The notes beneath the pieces were generated by a model. It had not been told where the DNA came from, ran no database searches, and saw only the letters and a list, made by a program, of their open reading frames with translations. The position numbers and the translations under genes are program-made. DNA of 43,921 nt from an uncultured Solobacterium sp. (GTDB taxonomy: Bacteria > Bacillota_I > Bacilli_A > Erysipelotrichales > Erysipelotrichaceae), in contig UQPV01000016.1 in NCBI GenBank assembly GCA_900543035.1, positions 1 through 43,921 on the forward strand, read 5' to 3'. Positions 1 through 7,785 of the stretch are shown piece by piece (position 1 is the first letter of the stretch; every line of letters begins with the position of its first letter).

Positions 1-18
1 AAATATCACTACACAGAG

Positions 19-60
19 AAAACGCCAGATAGCCTATAGATAAAGGCTTTCTGGCGTTTT
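19..60 (+). terminator. Intrinsic terminator of a gene left of the window
   Basis: An 11-base arm starting AAAACGCCAGA pairs with the arm ending CTGGCGTTTT, with an inner AGCCT/AGGCT stem and a short AT loop. It ends in a T run on the plus strand. The nearest gene on the right lies on the minus strand and has its own terminator, so this one probably closes a plus-strand gene outside the window. It is symmetrical enough to work in both directions. Confidence 0.75.
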
Positions 61-133
61 CGTTCAAAACTTGAGATGTTAGATTATACATGAAGGACCC
101 CTGTTTGTAAATAGTTTTTTTCTTTTTTTAGCG

Positions 134-170
134 AAAAAAGGCTCTCCTGACCATCCGGTCAATGAGAGCC
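134..170 (-). terminator. Terminator of the sulfite reductase operon
   Basis: On the minus strand GGCTCTC (164-170) pairs with GAGAGCC (140-146), with an inner GACC/GGTC pair, followed by six Ts (134-139). It lies just after the stop codon of the reductase at 177. Confidence 0.85.
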
Positions 171-176
171 TGTCTG

Positions 177-1712
177 CTATCTGGTATATTCAGCGGCCAA
201 TGCGGCAAATTCTTCGCCGTGGTCCCTGATCCATGTCTCATAGGTTTCCTGCGCGGCGCTGATCGTGGTGCCCAGCTTGGTAAAGAAGGCGATGAGATCG
301 GACTCCAGGATCGTGCCGATCACCTTGCCGAATGTCTCTTTGCCCTGTTGATCACAGCCGCCTGCACTCAGCACATAGGCCGGCTGCGGCTTTTGATCGA
401 CCAGCTTCACAGTGCCCTGAAGGCCGATCTGCGCGCTCTGATGGGTCCCGCAGCTGCTCGTGCATCCGCTGATGTGGATGCGCGGCAGCACTCCGTCCGC
501 AAACTCATACGGCCGAAGCGCGCGAACCAGCTGCTGAAGAGCGCCGTTGGAATCCCGCAGGCCCACCTGGCATATGCTTGCGCCCACACACGATACGCTG
601 TGTTCAAACGCCGTGCGGGCCCCGTCATCCGTCCCCTTCAGGACAGCGGGAACCTCATCGGCGGTCAGGTTGATGATGTACATGGTCTCATCCGGCCCGA
701 TCCGCACCTCGCACGCATCGATATCGCGGATCAGCTCCTCGATGCGGTAAAGAGAAGCCGGGGAAAGCTCTCCCCCGATCGGATGATAGCTGACCGCATA
801 CAGGCCATCCTGCTTCTGGGGGATGACCCGCGGATCATCAAAGCTGCCCGCCTTTCCCTGCTTGTTCACCGTCTGCGGGCTGACGTCGATGTCCAGATCC
901 AGCGCCATCGCCTCCACCAGCTTCAGGTCGAACTCGCTCTTCAGATTTTCGCCGAGGGTATCCTGCAGATAGCGCGTCCGGGCACGGGAACGGTTCGTAT
1001 AATCGCCATAGGCGATGAACAGGCGGATCATCGCTTCCACGTAATACAAGACACGGGAAGGTGCGATCGCTGACGCCACGCGCACGCCCATCTTCGGGTT
1101 ATTGCCCAGCCCTCCGCAGCAATACACATCAAATGCGCCGTCTGCGCGCGCCACGAATCCAAGGTCGCGGAACGTAGCATGCGTCGCATTGGCAGGCGAG
1201 CTGGAAAAGGCCACCTTCAGCTTACGGGGCATCCTGCGCTTGTTCATGACAGAGATCAGATACGCCCCTGCCGCTTCCGCATAAGGGCGGACATCGAAAT
1301 ATTCTCCTTGTTCTACGCCGCTGAGCGGAGAGCACATGACATTGCGTGGATAGTCTCCGCCTCCGCCTCTGGTCACGATGCCGACATCCAGCGCCTTTTC
1401 CATGATGTCGCAGACCGCCTCCACGCTGAGATGATGCAGCTGGATGGTCTGACATGTCGTGATATGCGCCAGATCCACATCATGCCTGCGGCAGCTGTCG
1501 CAGACAAAGGCCAGCTTCTCCTTGCTCATCACGCCTTGATCCATGCGCAGCCTCAGCATGAGATGCGTCTTGCCGCGCTGCGCATACGAACCGAATCCGC
1601 CGGAAAAGCCCTTGAACTCCTTGATGTTGATCTCGCCGCGCATGAATTGCTCCGCTTTCTGGCGAAACTGCGCGACCTCTTCTTTCAACTGCTGTTTCAG
1701 CATTTCATCCAT
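177..1712 (-). CDS. Siroheme/[4Fe-4S] sulfite or nitrite reductase
   Basis: This 511-residue protein belongs to the ferredoxin-type nitrite/sulfite reductase (NirA/Sir) family, which carries out six-electron reduction of sulfite to sulfide or nitrite to ammonia in the cytoplasm. Both halves of the cluster- and siroheme-binding motif are visible: C375-x5-C381 (CVGASIC) and C417-x3-C421 (GCTSSCG). Length fits the two-repeat family. Extra cysteines at 71 and 74 near the N-terminus are not part of that motif. The ATG is preceded by AGAGGAGG at good spacing. It is the last gene of an operon, 16 bases after the Sir2 gene. Which substrate is used cannot be told from sequence. No siroheme synthesis or sulfate activation genes are in the window. 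A Fur-like palindrome at the operon head would fit an iron-rich enzyme. Confidence 0.88.
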   Translation of the reverse strand: MDEMLKQQLKEEVAQFRQKAEQFMRGEINIKEFKGFSGGFGSYAQRGKTHLMLRLRMDQGVMSKEKLAFVCDSCRRHDVDLAHITTCQTIQLHHLSVEAVCDIMEKALDVGIVTRGGGGDYPRNVMCSPLSGVEQGEYFDVRPYAEAAGAYLISVMNKRRMPRKLKVAFSSSPANATHATFRDLGFVARADGAFDVYCCGGLGNNPKMGVRVASAIAPSRVLYYVEAMIRLFIAYGDYTNRSRARTRYLQDTLGENLKSEFDLKLVEAMALDLDIDVSPQTVNKQGKAGSFDDPRVIPQKQDGLYAVSYHPIGGELSPASLYRIEELIRDIDACEVRIGPDETMYIINLTADEVPAVLKGTDDGARTAFEHSVSCVGASICQVGLRDSNGALQQLVRALRPYEFADGVLPRIHISGCTSSCGTHQSAQIGLQGTVKLVDQKPQPAYVLSAGGCDQQGKETFGKVIGTILESDLIAFFTKLGTTISAAQETYETWIRDHGEEFAALAAEYTR

Positions 1713-1728
1713 CGATACGATCCTCCTC

Positions 1729-2457
1729 TTATTCAGCCCATTCTTTCAGCACCTGACCGATCGGCTCATGAATGACCAGTTCGGCAAGGTGATCCATCTC
1801 GGTGCGGTCACGGTTGATCAGCACCAGATGGGAACCGCGGAAATAGCGCAGCAGACCGGCGGCCGGGTAGACGACCAGCGAGGTCCCGCCGACGATGAGC
1901 AGGTCCGCGTTTGCGATATGATCCACGGAACGCTGCATGACTTCCATATCCAGCCCTTCGCCATACAGGACCACCTCCGGCTTCATCAGGCCGCCGCATT
2001 CCGCGCAGCGCGGGATCCCTTGTTCGTCCCGATGCGCCATCAGCGTGTCCAGGTCCATGAACGCATGGCAGTTCAGGCAGCGGTTGCGGTTCACGCTGCC
2101 ATGCAGCTCCAGCACTTCCTTGCTTCCTGCCTGCTGATGCAAGCCGTCGATGTTCTGCGTGATGACCGCCTTCAGCTTTCCGGCACGCTCCAGCGCAGCC
2201 AGCGCCAGATGCGCGGGGTTCGGCCGTGCGTCCGGATAGATCATCTCATGAAAATAAAAATCATAGAACGCACGGGTATGGTCATAAAAGAAATCCGAAG
2301 AAAGCATCACTTCTGCAGGGTAAGGATACTTCTTCTGCTGATAGATCCCGCCGCTGCTGCGGAAATCCGGGATGTTGCTTTCGGTGGAGACGCCCGCACC
2401 GCCGAAGAATACGATCCGGCTGCTCTCCTCGATCATCGTCTTGAGCTGCTCATTCAT
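1729..2457 (-). CDS. Sir2-family NAD-dependent protein deacylase
   Basis: The 242-residue protein shows the sirtuin motifs in order: GAGVSTES and NIPDFRS near the N-terminus for NAD binding, TQNIDGLH, the catalytic-His motif LHGS, a structural zinc site made of two CxxC pairs (CLNC and CAEC), and GTSLVVYPAAG near the C-terminus. Sirtuins remove acyl groups from lysines using NAD and release nicotinamide. Size matches CobB/SrtN-type bacterial sirtuins. Its start overlaps the end of the upstream anchored protein by 8 bases (GATGAATGA), implying translational coupling, and it sits 16 bases before the reductase gene. The nicotinamide it would release could be recycled by the pncA/pncB pair at 8641-10732, though that link is only inference. 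Confidence 0.93.
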   Translation of the reverse strand: MNEQLKTMIEESSRIVFFGGAGVSTESNIPDFRSSGGIYQQKKYPYPAEVMLSSDFFYDHTRAFYDFYFHEMIYPDARPNPAHLALAALERAGKLKAVITQNIDGLHQQAGSKEVLELHGSVNRNRCLNCHAFMDLDTLMAHRDEQGIPRCAECGGLMKPEVVLYGEGLDMEVMQRSVDHIANADLLIVGGTSLVVYPAAGLLRYFRGSHLVLINRDRTEMDHLAELVIHEPIGQVLKEWAE

Positions 2458-3286
2458 CTGCGCTCACCTCCTGACGGGTGCCATCCGCACGCTTCACATA
2501 ACGCACATCATACTCATAGCTCTTGCCCAGCTTGGGGAACTGAAAGGACAAGGTGAACGAATGCTCGCCGGCTGCGACCGCGGAATCGTTCATCAGATAA
2601 GTGACCGTTCCATAGATCATGTCCCCTTCGCTCTGCGTCTCGTTTCCGACATAATGAATGGTGAAGCCGGAGTCGGAGACGTCATAATAAGAGGCCAGCG
2701 GGATCTCCTCATCCGATCCGGCGGGGCAGCTGTAGGTCAGCTGCAGCTGCAGACCCTCCTCGACGAAGCTCATCTCAAAGCGCACATCGTCCACGCCGGC
2801 GATCTGCACGGACGTCTCGGCCTGCACGCTTTCTCCATCCTCCAGCGTGCAGACGACGCGGAAATGATTCGTGCCGCTTTCAAACTGATACGCGTCTTGA
2901 GACAGCTGATAGCTGGTATGGTTGGTCACATCGGCCAGCCAGGTCTCCTTGCCGTCCTGCGAGATGTAATACAGGGCGCTGGAGACGACATCCTGTTCCC
3001 CGCTGTTTTCCACTTCCCATGTCAGCAGGACCGTATCATCGTTCACCACGCTGCCGGAAAAGCTGCTGATCTGCACCGGTTCCCCCTCTTCATCCTCTCC
3101 GCCTGAAGGCGCCGTATCCTGCGGATCCTCATCATCGCCCGGCTGATCGACGCCGCTGACGCGTTCAGGCACGGGATGCGCGCTGACGCTTTGATACACG
3201 ATCATGCCCGCGGTGATCGAGAGGATCAGAACCAGGATGATGACAAACATGATGTTCCGTTTCAGGAACGAGAAAAATCGGTCCAT
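2450..3286 (-). CDS. Membrane-anchored extracellular protein, function unknown
   Basis: About 278 residues. The N-terminus is short and basic, followed by one hydrophobic segment (about residues 10-33) that should anchor it with the rest outside. Next comes an acidic, Pro/Gly-rich linker (about 45-70) and then a beta-rich region with alternating hydrophobic residues that could form two immunoglobulin-like domains. I see no catalytic motif. I chose the ATG at 3286, because AAAGGTG then lies at normal spacing. A GTG at 3295 in the same frame would overlap that ribosome binding site. It is the first gene of the operon with Sir2 and the reductase and overlaps Sir2 by 8 bases. Its link to two cytoplasmic redox/NAD enzymes is unexplained. 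Confidence 0.75.
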   Translation of the reverse strand: MDRFFSFLKRNIMFVIILVLILSITAGMIVYQSVSAHPVPERVSGVDQPGDDEDPQDTAPSGGEDEEGEPVQISSFSGSVVNDDTVLLTWEVENSGEQDVVSSALYYISQDGKETWLADVTNHTSYQLSQDAYQFESGTNHFRVVCTLEDGESVQAETSVQIAGVDDVRFEMSFVEEGLQLQLTYSCPAGSDEEIPLASYYDVSDSGFTIHYVGNETQSEGDMIYGTVTYLMNDSAVAAGEHSFTLSFQFPKLGKSYEYDVRYVKRADGTRQEVSADE

Positions 3287-3309
3287 ACATCTCACCTTTC
3301 TATTCTCTA

Positions 3310-3338
3310 ATCAAAGCACATTTTCCTGAAAATGACAA
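3310..3338 (-). promoter_or_regulatory. Candidate promoter of the anchored protein-Sir2-reductase operon
   Basis: Minus-strand TTGTCA (3333-3338) and TTTGAT (3310-3315) are 17 bases apart and lie just upstream of the first gene. The -10 match is only moderate. The -35 is embedded in the Fur-like palindrome at 3329-3345. Confidence 0.45.
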
Positions 3339-3345
3339 TCATTTT
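3329..3345. promoter_or_regulatory. Fur-like operator palindrome
   Basis: AAAATGA-CAA-TCATTTT is a perfect 7-3-7 inverted repeat. With its flanks it matches the classical 19-base Fur consensus (GATAATGATAATCATTATC) at about 15 positions by eye. It covers the candidate -35 element, as expected for repression. PerR or Zur, which share this operator class, are alternatives. Confidence 0.5.
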
Positions 3346-3369
3346 TGCCTGTTCTCGACATGAATATGC

Positions 3370-3408
3370 AAAAAAGGGAAGAAAACCTGCCTGAATGGTC
3401 TTCTTCCC
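3370..3408 (-). terminator. Terminator of the metNIQ operon
   Basis: On the minus strand GGGAAGAAGAC (3398-3408) pairs with GTTTTCTTCCC (3376-3386), followed by six Ts (3370-3375). It follows the metQ stop at 3416 directly. Confidence 0.9.
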
Positions 3409-3415
3409 TGTGGGA

Positions 3416-4231
3416 TCATTCTGCCTCGAAAAACGGGACGACGATGCCGTCATAGTTTTCGTTGATGAAGTCGATGGTCTTCTGCGATCTGAGGACGCTC
3501 ATCAGATCCTTGATCTTCTGCGTGTCCTGATCGCCGTTTCTCACCGCGACGCAGTTGGCAAACTGCTGCGCCACTCCGCCGGCATCCTCGGCCACGATCA
3601 GCCGATCCAGCACCTGGGCATTCAACGCGTTGTTGCCGTTGGCCACGCCGAAGTCCACATCGCCCAGATTGACCGGAATGCTCTCTGCGGCCATCTCGAC
3701 GATCTCCACTTCATAAGGGCCATCGACGATATCTTTCGGCGTCGCGCTGATGCCCTTGTCGCCCTCCAGCTTGATCAGTCCGTTGGCCGCAAGCAGCTGC
3801 AATGCACGTCCGCCGTTGGTCGGGTCATTGGGGATGGAGATGGTCAGCTTCGCGCCCTCCTCCAGCTCATCGAGGGAATCATGGTTCTGGGAATAGATGC
3901 CCATCGGCTCAAAGTGAATGTCGCCGGCAGAGACCAGGTCCGTGCCGCTCTTCTCGTTCCACTCTGCCAGATACTGATTGTGCTGGAAGTAATTGGCGTC
4001 CAGCTGTCCGTCGTTCAATGCTTCATTAGGCTTGTTGTAATCGCTGAACTCCACGATCTCCACCGTGTAGCCCATCTCTTCGAGATCCGGCTGGATGTTC
4101 TTGATGATCTCCGCATGCGGCGTGATGCTCGCGCCGATCACCAGTGACTTCTCATCACCGGAAGTGGATCCACAGCCGCTCAAGGCTGCGCAAAGGACCA
4201 GCGCCAGTGCGCCGCTCAACAGTTTCTTCAT
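3416..4231 (-). CDS. metQ: Methionine-binding lipoprotein MetQ
   Basis: The 271-residue protein has a lipoprotein signal with lipobox LSGC (Cys about residue 20) and the NlpA/MetQ fold signatures: ITPHAEI near the N-terminus, then DYNKPNEAL, NYFQHNQYL, ISIPNDPTNGGRAL, and FGVANGNNA. It captures D- and L-methionine outside the membrane and delivers it to MetI. It is the third gene of metN-metI-metQ, 56 bases after metI, and is followed by a terminator. The upstream T-box with a Met specifier supports methionine as ligand over other NlpA ligands. Confidence 0.95.
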   Translation of the reverse strand: MKKLLSGALALVLCAALSGCGSTSGDEKSLVIGASITPHAEIIKNIQPDLEEMGYTVEIVEFSDYNKPNEALNDGQLDANYFQHNQYLAEWNEKSGTDLVSAGDIHFEPMGIYSQNHDSLDELEEGAKLTISIPNDPTNGGRALQLLAANGLIKLEGDKGISATPKDIVDGPYEVEIVEMAAESIPVNLGDVDFGVANGNNALNAQVLDRLIVAEDAGGVAQQFANCVAVRNGDQDTQKIKDLMSVLRSQKTIDFINENYDGIVVPFFEAE

Positions 4232-4287
4232 GTCATTTTCCTCTCTTTCTTTTCTTATTTATCGTTTCATCATGAGATGTTGAAACC

Positions 4288-4968
4288 TCAGTGGGTCGTC
4301 CTGCGGGCCAGGAAATTGCCGATGCTCTGAATGATGACCGTGATCAGCACAAGGGCGATCACGCAGGCCCACATGATGTCATACTGCATCTTGGAATAGC
4401 CGTAGTTGTAACAGAATGCGCCGACGCCTCCCCCGCCGATGGCACCGACGATGGCCGTCAGGCCGATCAATGAGATCAGGGTGATCGTCGTGGCGCGGAT
4501 GATGCTCGGTATGCTCTCGCGCAGATAGACACGGAACATGATCTGCAGCGAGGTGAGCCCCATCGCCTCGCTCGCTTCGATCAGGCCGCGGTCCACTTCG
4601 GCGATCGCCTGTTCGATCTGCCGGGCGAAGAAGGGGATCGTCCCGACGATCAGCGGAAAGAACGAGCCGCGCAGGCCGATCGAGGTCCCGGATACGAACT
4701 TGGTGACATCGCTCAGGATCATGACGAGGATGATGAAGGGGATGGCGCGGAAGAGATCGATGATCTTCCCCAGCACCGTATAAACGATCTTGTTTTCCAG
4801 GATGTCGCCTTCCCTGGTCACCACCAGGATCAGGCCGAACACGATGCCGAACACCAGCGAGATGAACCCGCAGATCAGCACCATCAGCAGGGTCTGTCCG
4901 ATCGATTCCAGAAACTCTGGAAACATGTAGATAAGATTGGGCATGTATTGATTCAGGATGTCGCTCAT
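4288..4968 (-). CDS. metI: Methionine ABC transporter permease MetI
   Basis: The 226-residue integral membrane protein has about five hydrophobic segments and the MetI-type permease motif EASEAMGLTSLQIMFRVYLRESIPSI (a stretch around residues 135-160) that docks on the ATPase. The motif GLTAIVGAIGGGGVGAFCYNYGY follows near residue 170-192. It forms the membrane channel with MetN. It overlaps metN by four bases (ATGA), typical of translational coupling. Confidence 0.95.
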   Translation of the reverse strand: MSDILNQYMPNLIYMFPEFLESIGQTLLMVLICGFISLVFGIVFGLILVVTREGDILENKIVYTVLGKIIDLFRAIPFIILVMILSDVTKFVSGTSIGLRGSFFPLIVGTIPFFARQIEQAIAEVDRGLIEASEAMGLTSLQIMFRVYLRESIPSIIRATTITLISLIGLTAIVGAIGGGGVGAFCYNYGYSKMQYDIMWACVIALVLITVIIQSIGNFLARRTTH

Positions 4969-5996
4969 CGTCTGATCACCTCCATGTTCACGCCGGATCT
5001 GCTCAGCTTCGCCATCGCGGCCTCACGTGCGGCCGCATCGCCTTTCAGCGTGACGATCAGCGTACCCAGCGGCGCTTCCTTGACGATATCGATATTGCCA
5101 TGGATGATGTTGCAGTCGACACCGAACTCACGGGAGATCTGTGAGATCAGCGGCCGTGATGCGCTGTCTGCGTCATATTTCAGCGAGATCATCACCTCAT
5201 CCTCTCCCAGCTTCGTCAGGGCGTGCCCTTCCTCGATCAGCTCATCGATGCGCTGGCTTGCAGATGAACCGGCGATGAAGCTGCGGGTGACTTCCGCCGC
5301 GGGGCGGGTGAAGATCTCCACGATGTCGCCTTCCTCCACGATGTGCCCATCTTCCATGACCGCAGCGCGGCCGCAGATCTCCTTGACCACGGCCATCTCG
5401 TGCGTGATGAGCACCACGGTCAGGTTCAGCTTGCGGTTGATGTCACGGATCAGCTGCAGGATGCTGCGGGTCGTCTGCGGATCCAGGGCGCTGGTCGCTT
5501 CATCGCAGAGCAGCACTTTAGGATCGTTGGCCAATGCGCGGGCAATGGCCACCCGCTGCTTCTGTCCGCCTGAGAGCTGAGAGGGATAGACATCCGCCTT
5601 GTCGCTCAGTCCGACAAGCGCCAGCAGCGAGCTGACCTTCTCTTTGATCTGCGCCTTGCTCAGCCCGCTCTTATGAAGCGGAAACGCCACATTCTGCGCC
5701 ACCGTGCGCGAGCGCATCAGGTTGAAATGCTGAAAGATCATGCCGATCTTCTTGCGCGTCTCGCGCAGCTGTGCCGCATCCAGCGCAAGCAGATCCTTGC
5801 CGTCCACGATCACTTTTCCGCTCTGCGGACGCTCCAGCAGATTGATGCAGCGCACCAGCGTGGATTTTCCGGCGCCGCTGAATCCGATGATGCCGAAGAT
5901 CTCCCCCTCAGCGATCTGCAAGGTGACATCCCGAACTGCATGGACATCGCCGTTCTTCGTCGCAAATGTCTTTGAGACATGTTCCAGTCTGATCAT
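4965..5996 (-). CDS. metN: Methionine ABC transporter ATPase MetN
   Basis: The 343-residue ATPase shows Walker A GFSGAGKS (about 36-43), signature LSGGQKQR (about 140), and Walker B VLLCDEATSALDP. A C-terminal NIL/ACT-like domain (about residues 265-343) senses methionine in characterised MetN proteins and slows transport. AAGGAGGTAG provides the ribosome binding site. It is the first gene after the T-box leader and overlaps metI by four bases. Confidence 0.96.
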   Translation of the reverse strand: MIRLEHVSKTFATKNGDVHAVRDVTLQIAEGEIFGIIGFSGAGKSTLVRCINLLERPQSGKVIVDGKDLLALDAAQLRETRKKIGMIFQHFNLMRSRTVAQNVAFPLHKSGLSKAQIKEKVSSLLALVGLSDKADVYPSQLSGGQKQRVAIARALANDPKVLLCDEATSALDPQTTRSILQLIRDINRKLNLTVVLITHEMAVVKEICGRAAVMEDGHIVEEGDIVEIFTRPAAEVTRSFIAGSSASQRIDELIEEGHALTKLGEDEVMISLKYDADSASRPLISQISREFGVDCNIIHGNIDIVKEAPLGTLIVTLKGDAAAREAAMAKLSRSGVNMEVIRR

Positions 5997-6017
5997 TGAC
6001 GATCTACCTCCTTAAAC

Positions 6018-6290
6018 AAAAAAGCTTCCGCCCGTATAGGACGAAAGCATATGCTTCGTGTGACCACCTATCTTCGCCGCAGCATCACTGCTGCCGCCTC
6101 ATCAAGTACGTCCGCCAGGCGGATTATACTCTATCGCTGTAACGGGCGAACGCGTCGCGGCCTAAAGCAATCTCTCGACCGCGCAACTCCAAGACCATTT
6201 TCAGCCGTTCCGTTCCTGTCCCCTTTCACCATGCAGGGACTCTCTGGCGAGAAACTTTCCGGCTTACTCTTCTCTTCATCGTCAATGTAT
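6018..6290 (-). ncRNA. T-box leader, methionine specifier, upstream of metNIQ
   Basis: Reading the minus strand from about 6290, the leader carries the AGAGAG and GGTGAAA elements of T-box Stem I. Next comes GAAAATGGTC, where ATG (6196-6198) sits at the specifier position and would pair with tRNA-Met. Near the 3' end is the T-box sequence ATAGGTGGTCACACGAAG, which pairs with the tRNA acceptor end. It is followed by a 10-base-pair terminator (GCTTTCGTCC / GGGCGGAAGC, 6024-6048) with six Ts (6018-6023). Uncharged tRNA-Met would stabilise the antiterminator and turn the transporter on when methionine is short. Secondary structure was judged by eye. Confidence 0.88.
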
Positions 6291-6296
6291 GAACAC

Positions 6297-6325
6297 ATGA
6301 TACACAACCTGTCTTGGTTTGTCAA
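6297..6325 (-). promoter_or_regulatory. Promoter of the T-box-metNIQ transcript
   Basis: Minus-strand TTGACA (6320-6325) and TATCAT (6297-6302) with a 17-base spacer. The -35 is perfect and the -10 matches five of six. Transcription would start near 6290, at the 5' end of the T-box leader. Confidence 0.85.
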
Positions 6326-6345
6326 TCGTTTTCTGTCACTTCATG

Positions 6346-6813
6346 TCATTTCAGCACATAGCGAAGACGGTATGTCTTTCCCGGATCTTCTTCGTCGGCA
6401 TACTCATGATAAGTGAACAGGATCTGCGCAGCGCTCTTGGGGATCAGAAAGACCAGGCATCCTTCCTTTGTCTCATCACCCTCCAGCTCGATCACATTGG
6501 GAAACTGTCCCGTTACGCCGAACTCATCTTCTGCCTCGAATGAAAATTTCTTTTTATCATAACTGAGCTGGAAATCCTCTTTATAGATGAAGATCTCATC
6601 TGATGTCACATTGCGCAGTGACAGAAAGACCTTCAGGAAACAGGCGGGATCATCCACCTCATAGCCGTGCAGGCGGCTGCCGCACAGCTCCATCTTTGTC
6701 ATCTTACAGTCAAACTGCGCCGTCTGAAACTCATTGAGCATGGCCTGATTGGGCTGATGATCACGCAGAAGACGGACCTTGACCTCTCCGTTGACTGTCT
6801 CATAAAGCTGCAT
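6346..6813 (-). CDS. Small cytosolic beta-sandwich protein (DUF4352-like), function unknown
   Basis: A 155-residue protein that begins MQLYETVNGEVKVR and has no signal peptide or membrane segment. Repeated beta-strand patterns (FLKVFLSLRNVTSDEIFIYKE..., EGCLVFLIPKSA) resemble the DUF4352/NEAT-like immunoglobulin fold that usually occurs in secreted proteins. The absence of a signal is therefore odd. The start at 6813 is set by GGGAGGAGGGAG just upstream. Longer in-frame readings upstream run through the neighbour's terminator and are unlikely. It lies between the T-box promoter and the amidohydrolase-like gene. Function is unknown. Confidence 0.7.
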   Translation of the reverse strand: MQLYETVNGEVKVRLLRDHQPNQAMLNEFQTAQFDCKMTKMELCGSRLHGYEVDDPACFLKVFLSLRNVTSDEIFIYKEDFQLSYDKKKFSFEAEDEFGVTGQFPNVIELEGDETKEGCLVFLIPKSAAQILFTYHEYADEEDPGKTYRLRYVLK

Positions 6814-6874
6814 TGTCTCCCTCCTCCCTTTCATACTATATGACTGCCTCTGGGAAAACTGTCGTTTCCTGCAG

Positions 6875-6896
6875 AAAAAAACAGGAAAGCTTCCTG
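6875..6896 (-). terminator. Terminator of the amidohydrolase-like gene
   Basis: Minus-strand CAGGAA-GCT-TTCCTG hairpin (6882-6896) followed by seven Ts (6875-6881). It lies 15 bases after the stop codon at 6911. Confidence 0.85.
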
Positions 6897-6910
6897 ATTT
6901 CGCGCTTCGT

Positions 6911-7639
6911 TCAGATGATGACATGCGGCCAGATATGCACGCCTTCATGGATGATGCGGTGCAGGCGTTTCTTCCCGAAGGAATGGAAGAGCTCATGAAG
7001 ATCCTGCGCCTGAAAGACGAGCAGGTCGCCTTTTGCCCCGATGCGGATGCTTCCGCACGCATCCAGCCCAAGCAGCTTTGCCGGGCGCAGCGTCATCGCA
7101 TCCAGCAGCTCTTGTGCAGATGCGCTCTGATTGAGATAGAGCAGCGATGCCAGCGGCATCAGATCATAAAACTGCCGGAGGGCATGATCGAACGATGTGG
7201 TCAGGATGAAATCCGCAGGGAGCTTCTGCCGGCTCAGACAGGTATAGTCCACCGCACGGAAATGGTCATCGCGCCGCAGCACCAGACGATAAAACGGCGT
7301 AGAGGCAATGAGCGGCAGGCGCGTACAGCCTACCGTCGTGATGCCGTTGCGGTAAAAGGTCTCCATCGTCTCCAGATGGATACGCACATTATCGCCATAA
7401 GGCAGGTGAAAACAGAACCTGACATTGGCATCGATGAACGCCGGCACCACGATCTCATTGGACGCATCGATGATCCGGGTATCTTTATCGCTCCAGCGAT
7501 GGTGATCCCCGCATCCATAATCGATGATGCGGTCATGATGCATGGCCACGAAGGCCTGCTTCAGGCACACTGGTTTTCCTGTTTTCTGATCCACCGCATA
7601 CAGGCCGTGGATATTCGCTATGATCAGTGTCGCTTTCAT
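6911..7639 (-). CDS. Degenerate amidohydrolase-like protein
   Basis: A 242-residue protein that starts like an imidazolonepropionase-type amidohydrolase (MKATLIIANIHGLYAVD...). It keeps the strand leading into the barrel (NEIVVPAFIDANVRF) and ends with the typical closing module (TLRPAKLLGLDACGSIRIGAKGDLLVFQ). In true enzymes the first motif reads PGFIDxHxH; here it is PAFIDANVR, so both metal-binding histidines are gone. The protein is about 240 residues instead of about 400, which means most of the central barrel is missing. It still has a clean start (AAAGGA), a -10 box and a terminator, so it looks like a maintained gene rather than debris. It may be a pseudoenzyme; its role is unknown. 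Confidence 0.7.
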   Translation of the reverse strand: MKATLIIANIHGLYAVDQKTGKPVCLKQAFVAMHHDRIIDYGCGDHHRWSDKDTRIIDASNEIVVPAFIDANVRFCFHLPYGDNVRIHLETMETFYRNGITTVGCTRLPLIASTPFYRLVLRRDDHFRAVDYTCLSRQKLPADFILTTSFDHALRQFYDLMPLASLLYLNQSASAQELLDAMTLRPAKLLGLDACGSIRIGAKGDLLVFQAQDLHELFHSFGKKRLHRIIHEGVHIWPHVII

Positions 7640-7660
7640 ATCAAGTTCCTTTCCGTATTT

Positions 7661-7666
7661 ATTATA
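7661..7666 (-). promoter_or_regulatory. -10 box of the amidohydrolase-like gene
   Basis: A perfect minus-strand TATAAT, 21 bases before the ATG at 7639. No good -35 is visible 17 bases further up. Confidence 0.5.
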
Positions 7667-7758
7667 GCTGAAAGCAGGTAAAAAAACATCTTCCTTTTCT
7701 CGTCCGGCGCAAAATCGGCCGATTTTTCTTCTGTCCAGGCAAGACTGCCGCACTTTCA

Positions 7759-7767
7759 TGCTATAAT
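7759..7767 (+). promoter_or_regulatory. Extended -10 promoter of the alpha/beta hydrolase
   Basis: TGCTATAAT is an extended -10 (TGn plus a perfect TATAAT) 18 bases before the start codon. The -35 region is weak, which extended -10 promoters tolerate. Confidence 0.65.
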
Positions 7768-7785
7768 GAGGAAAGAGAGGAGCGG

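Noticed and set aside
6051..6416. A 121-codon plus-strand reading over the T-box leader
   Set aside because: It is antisense to a structured leader and lacks a ribosome binding site.
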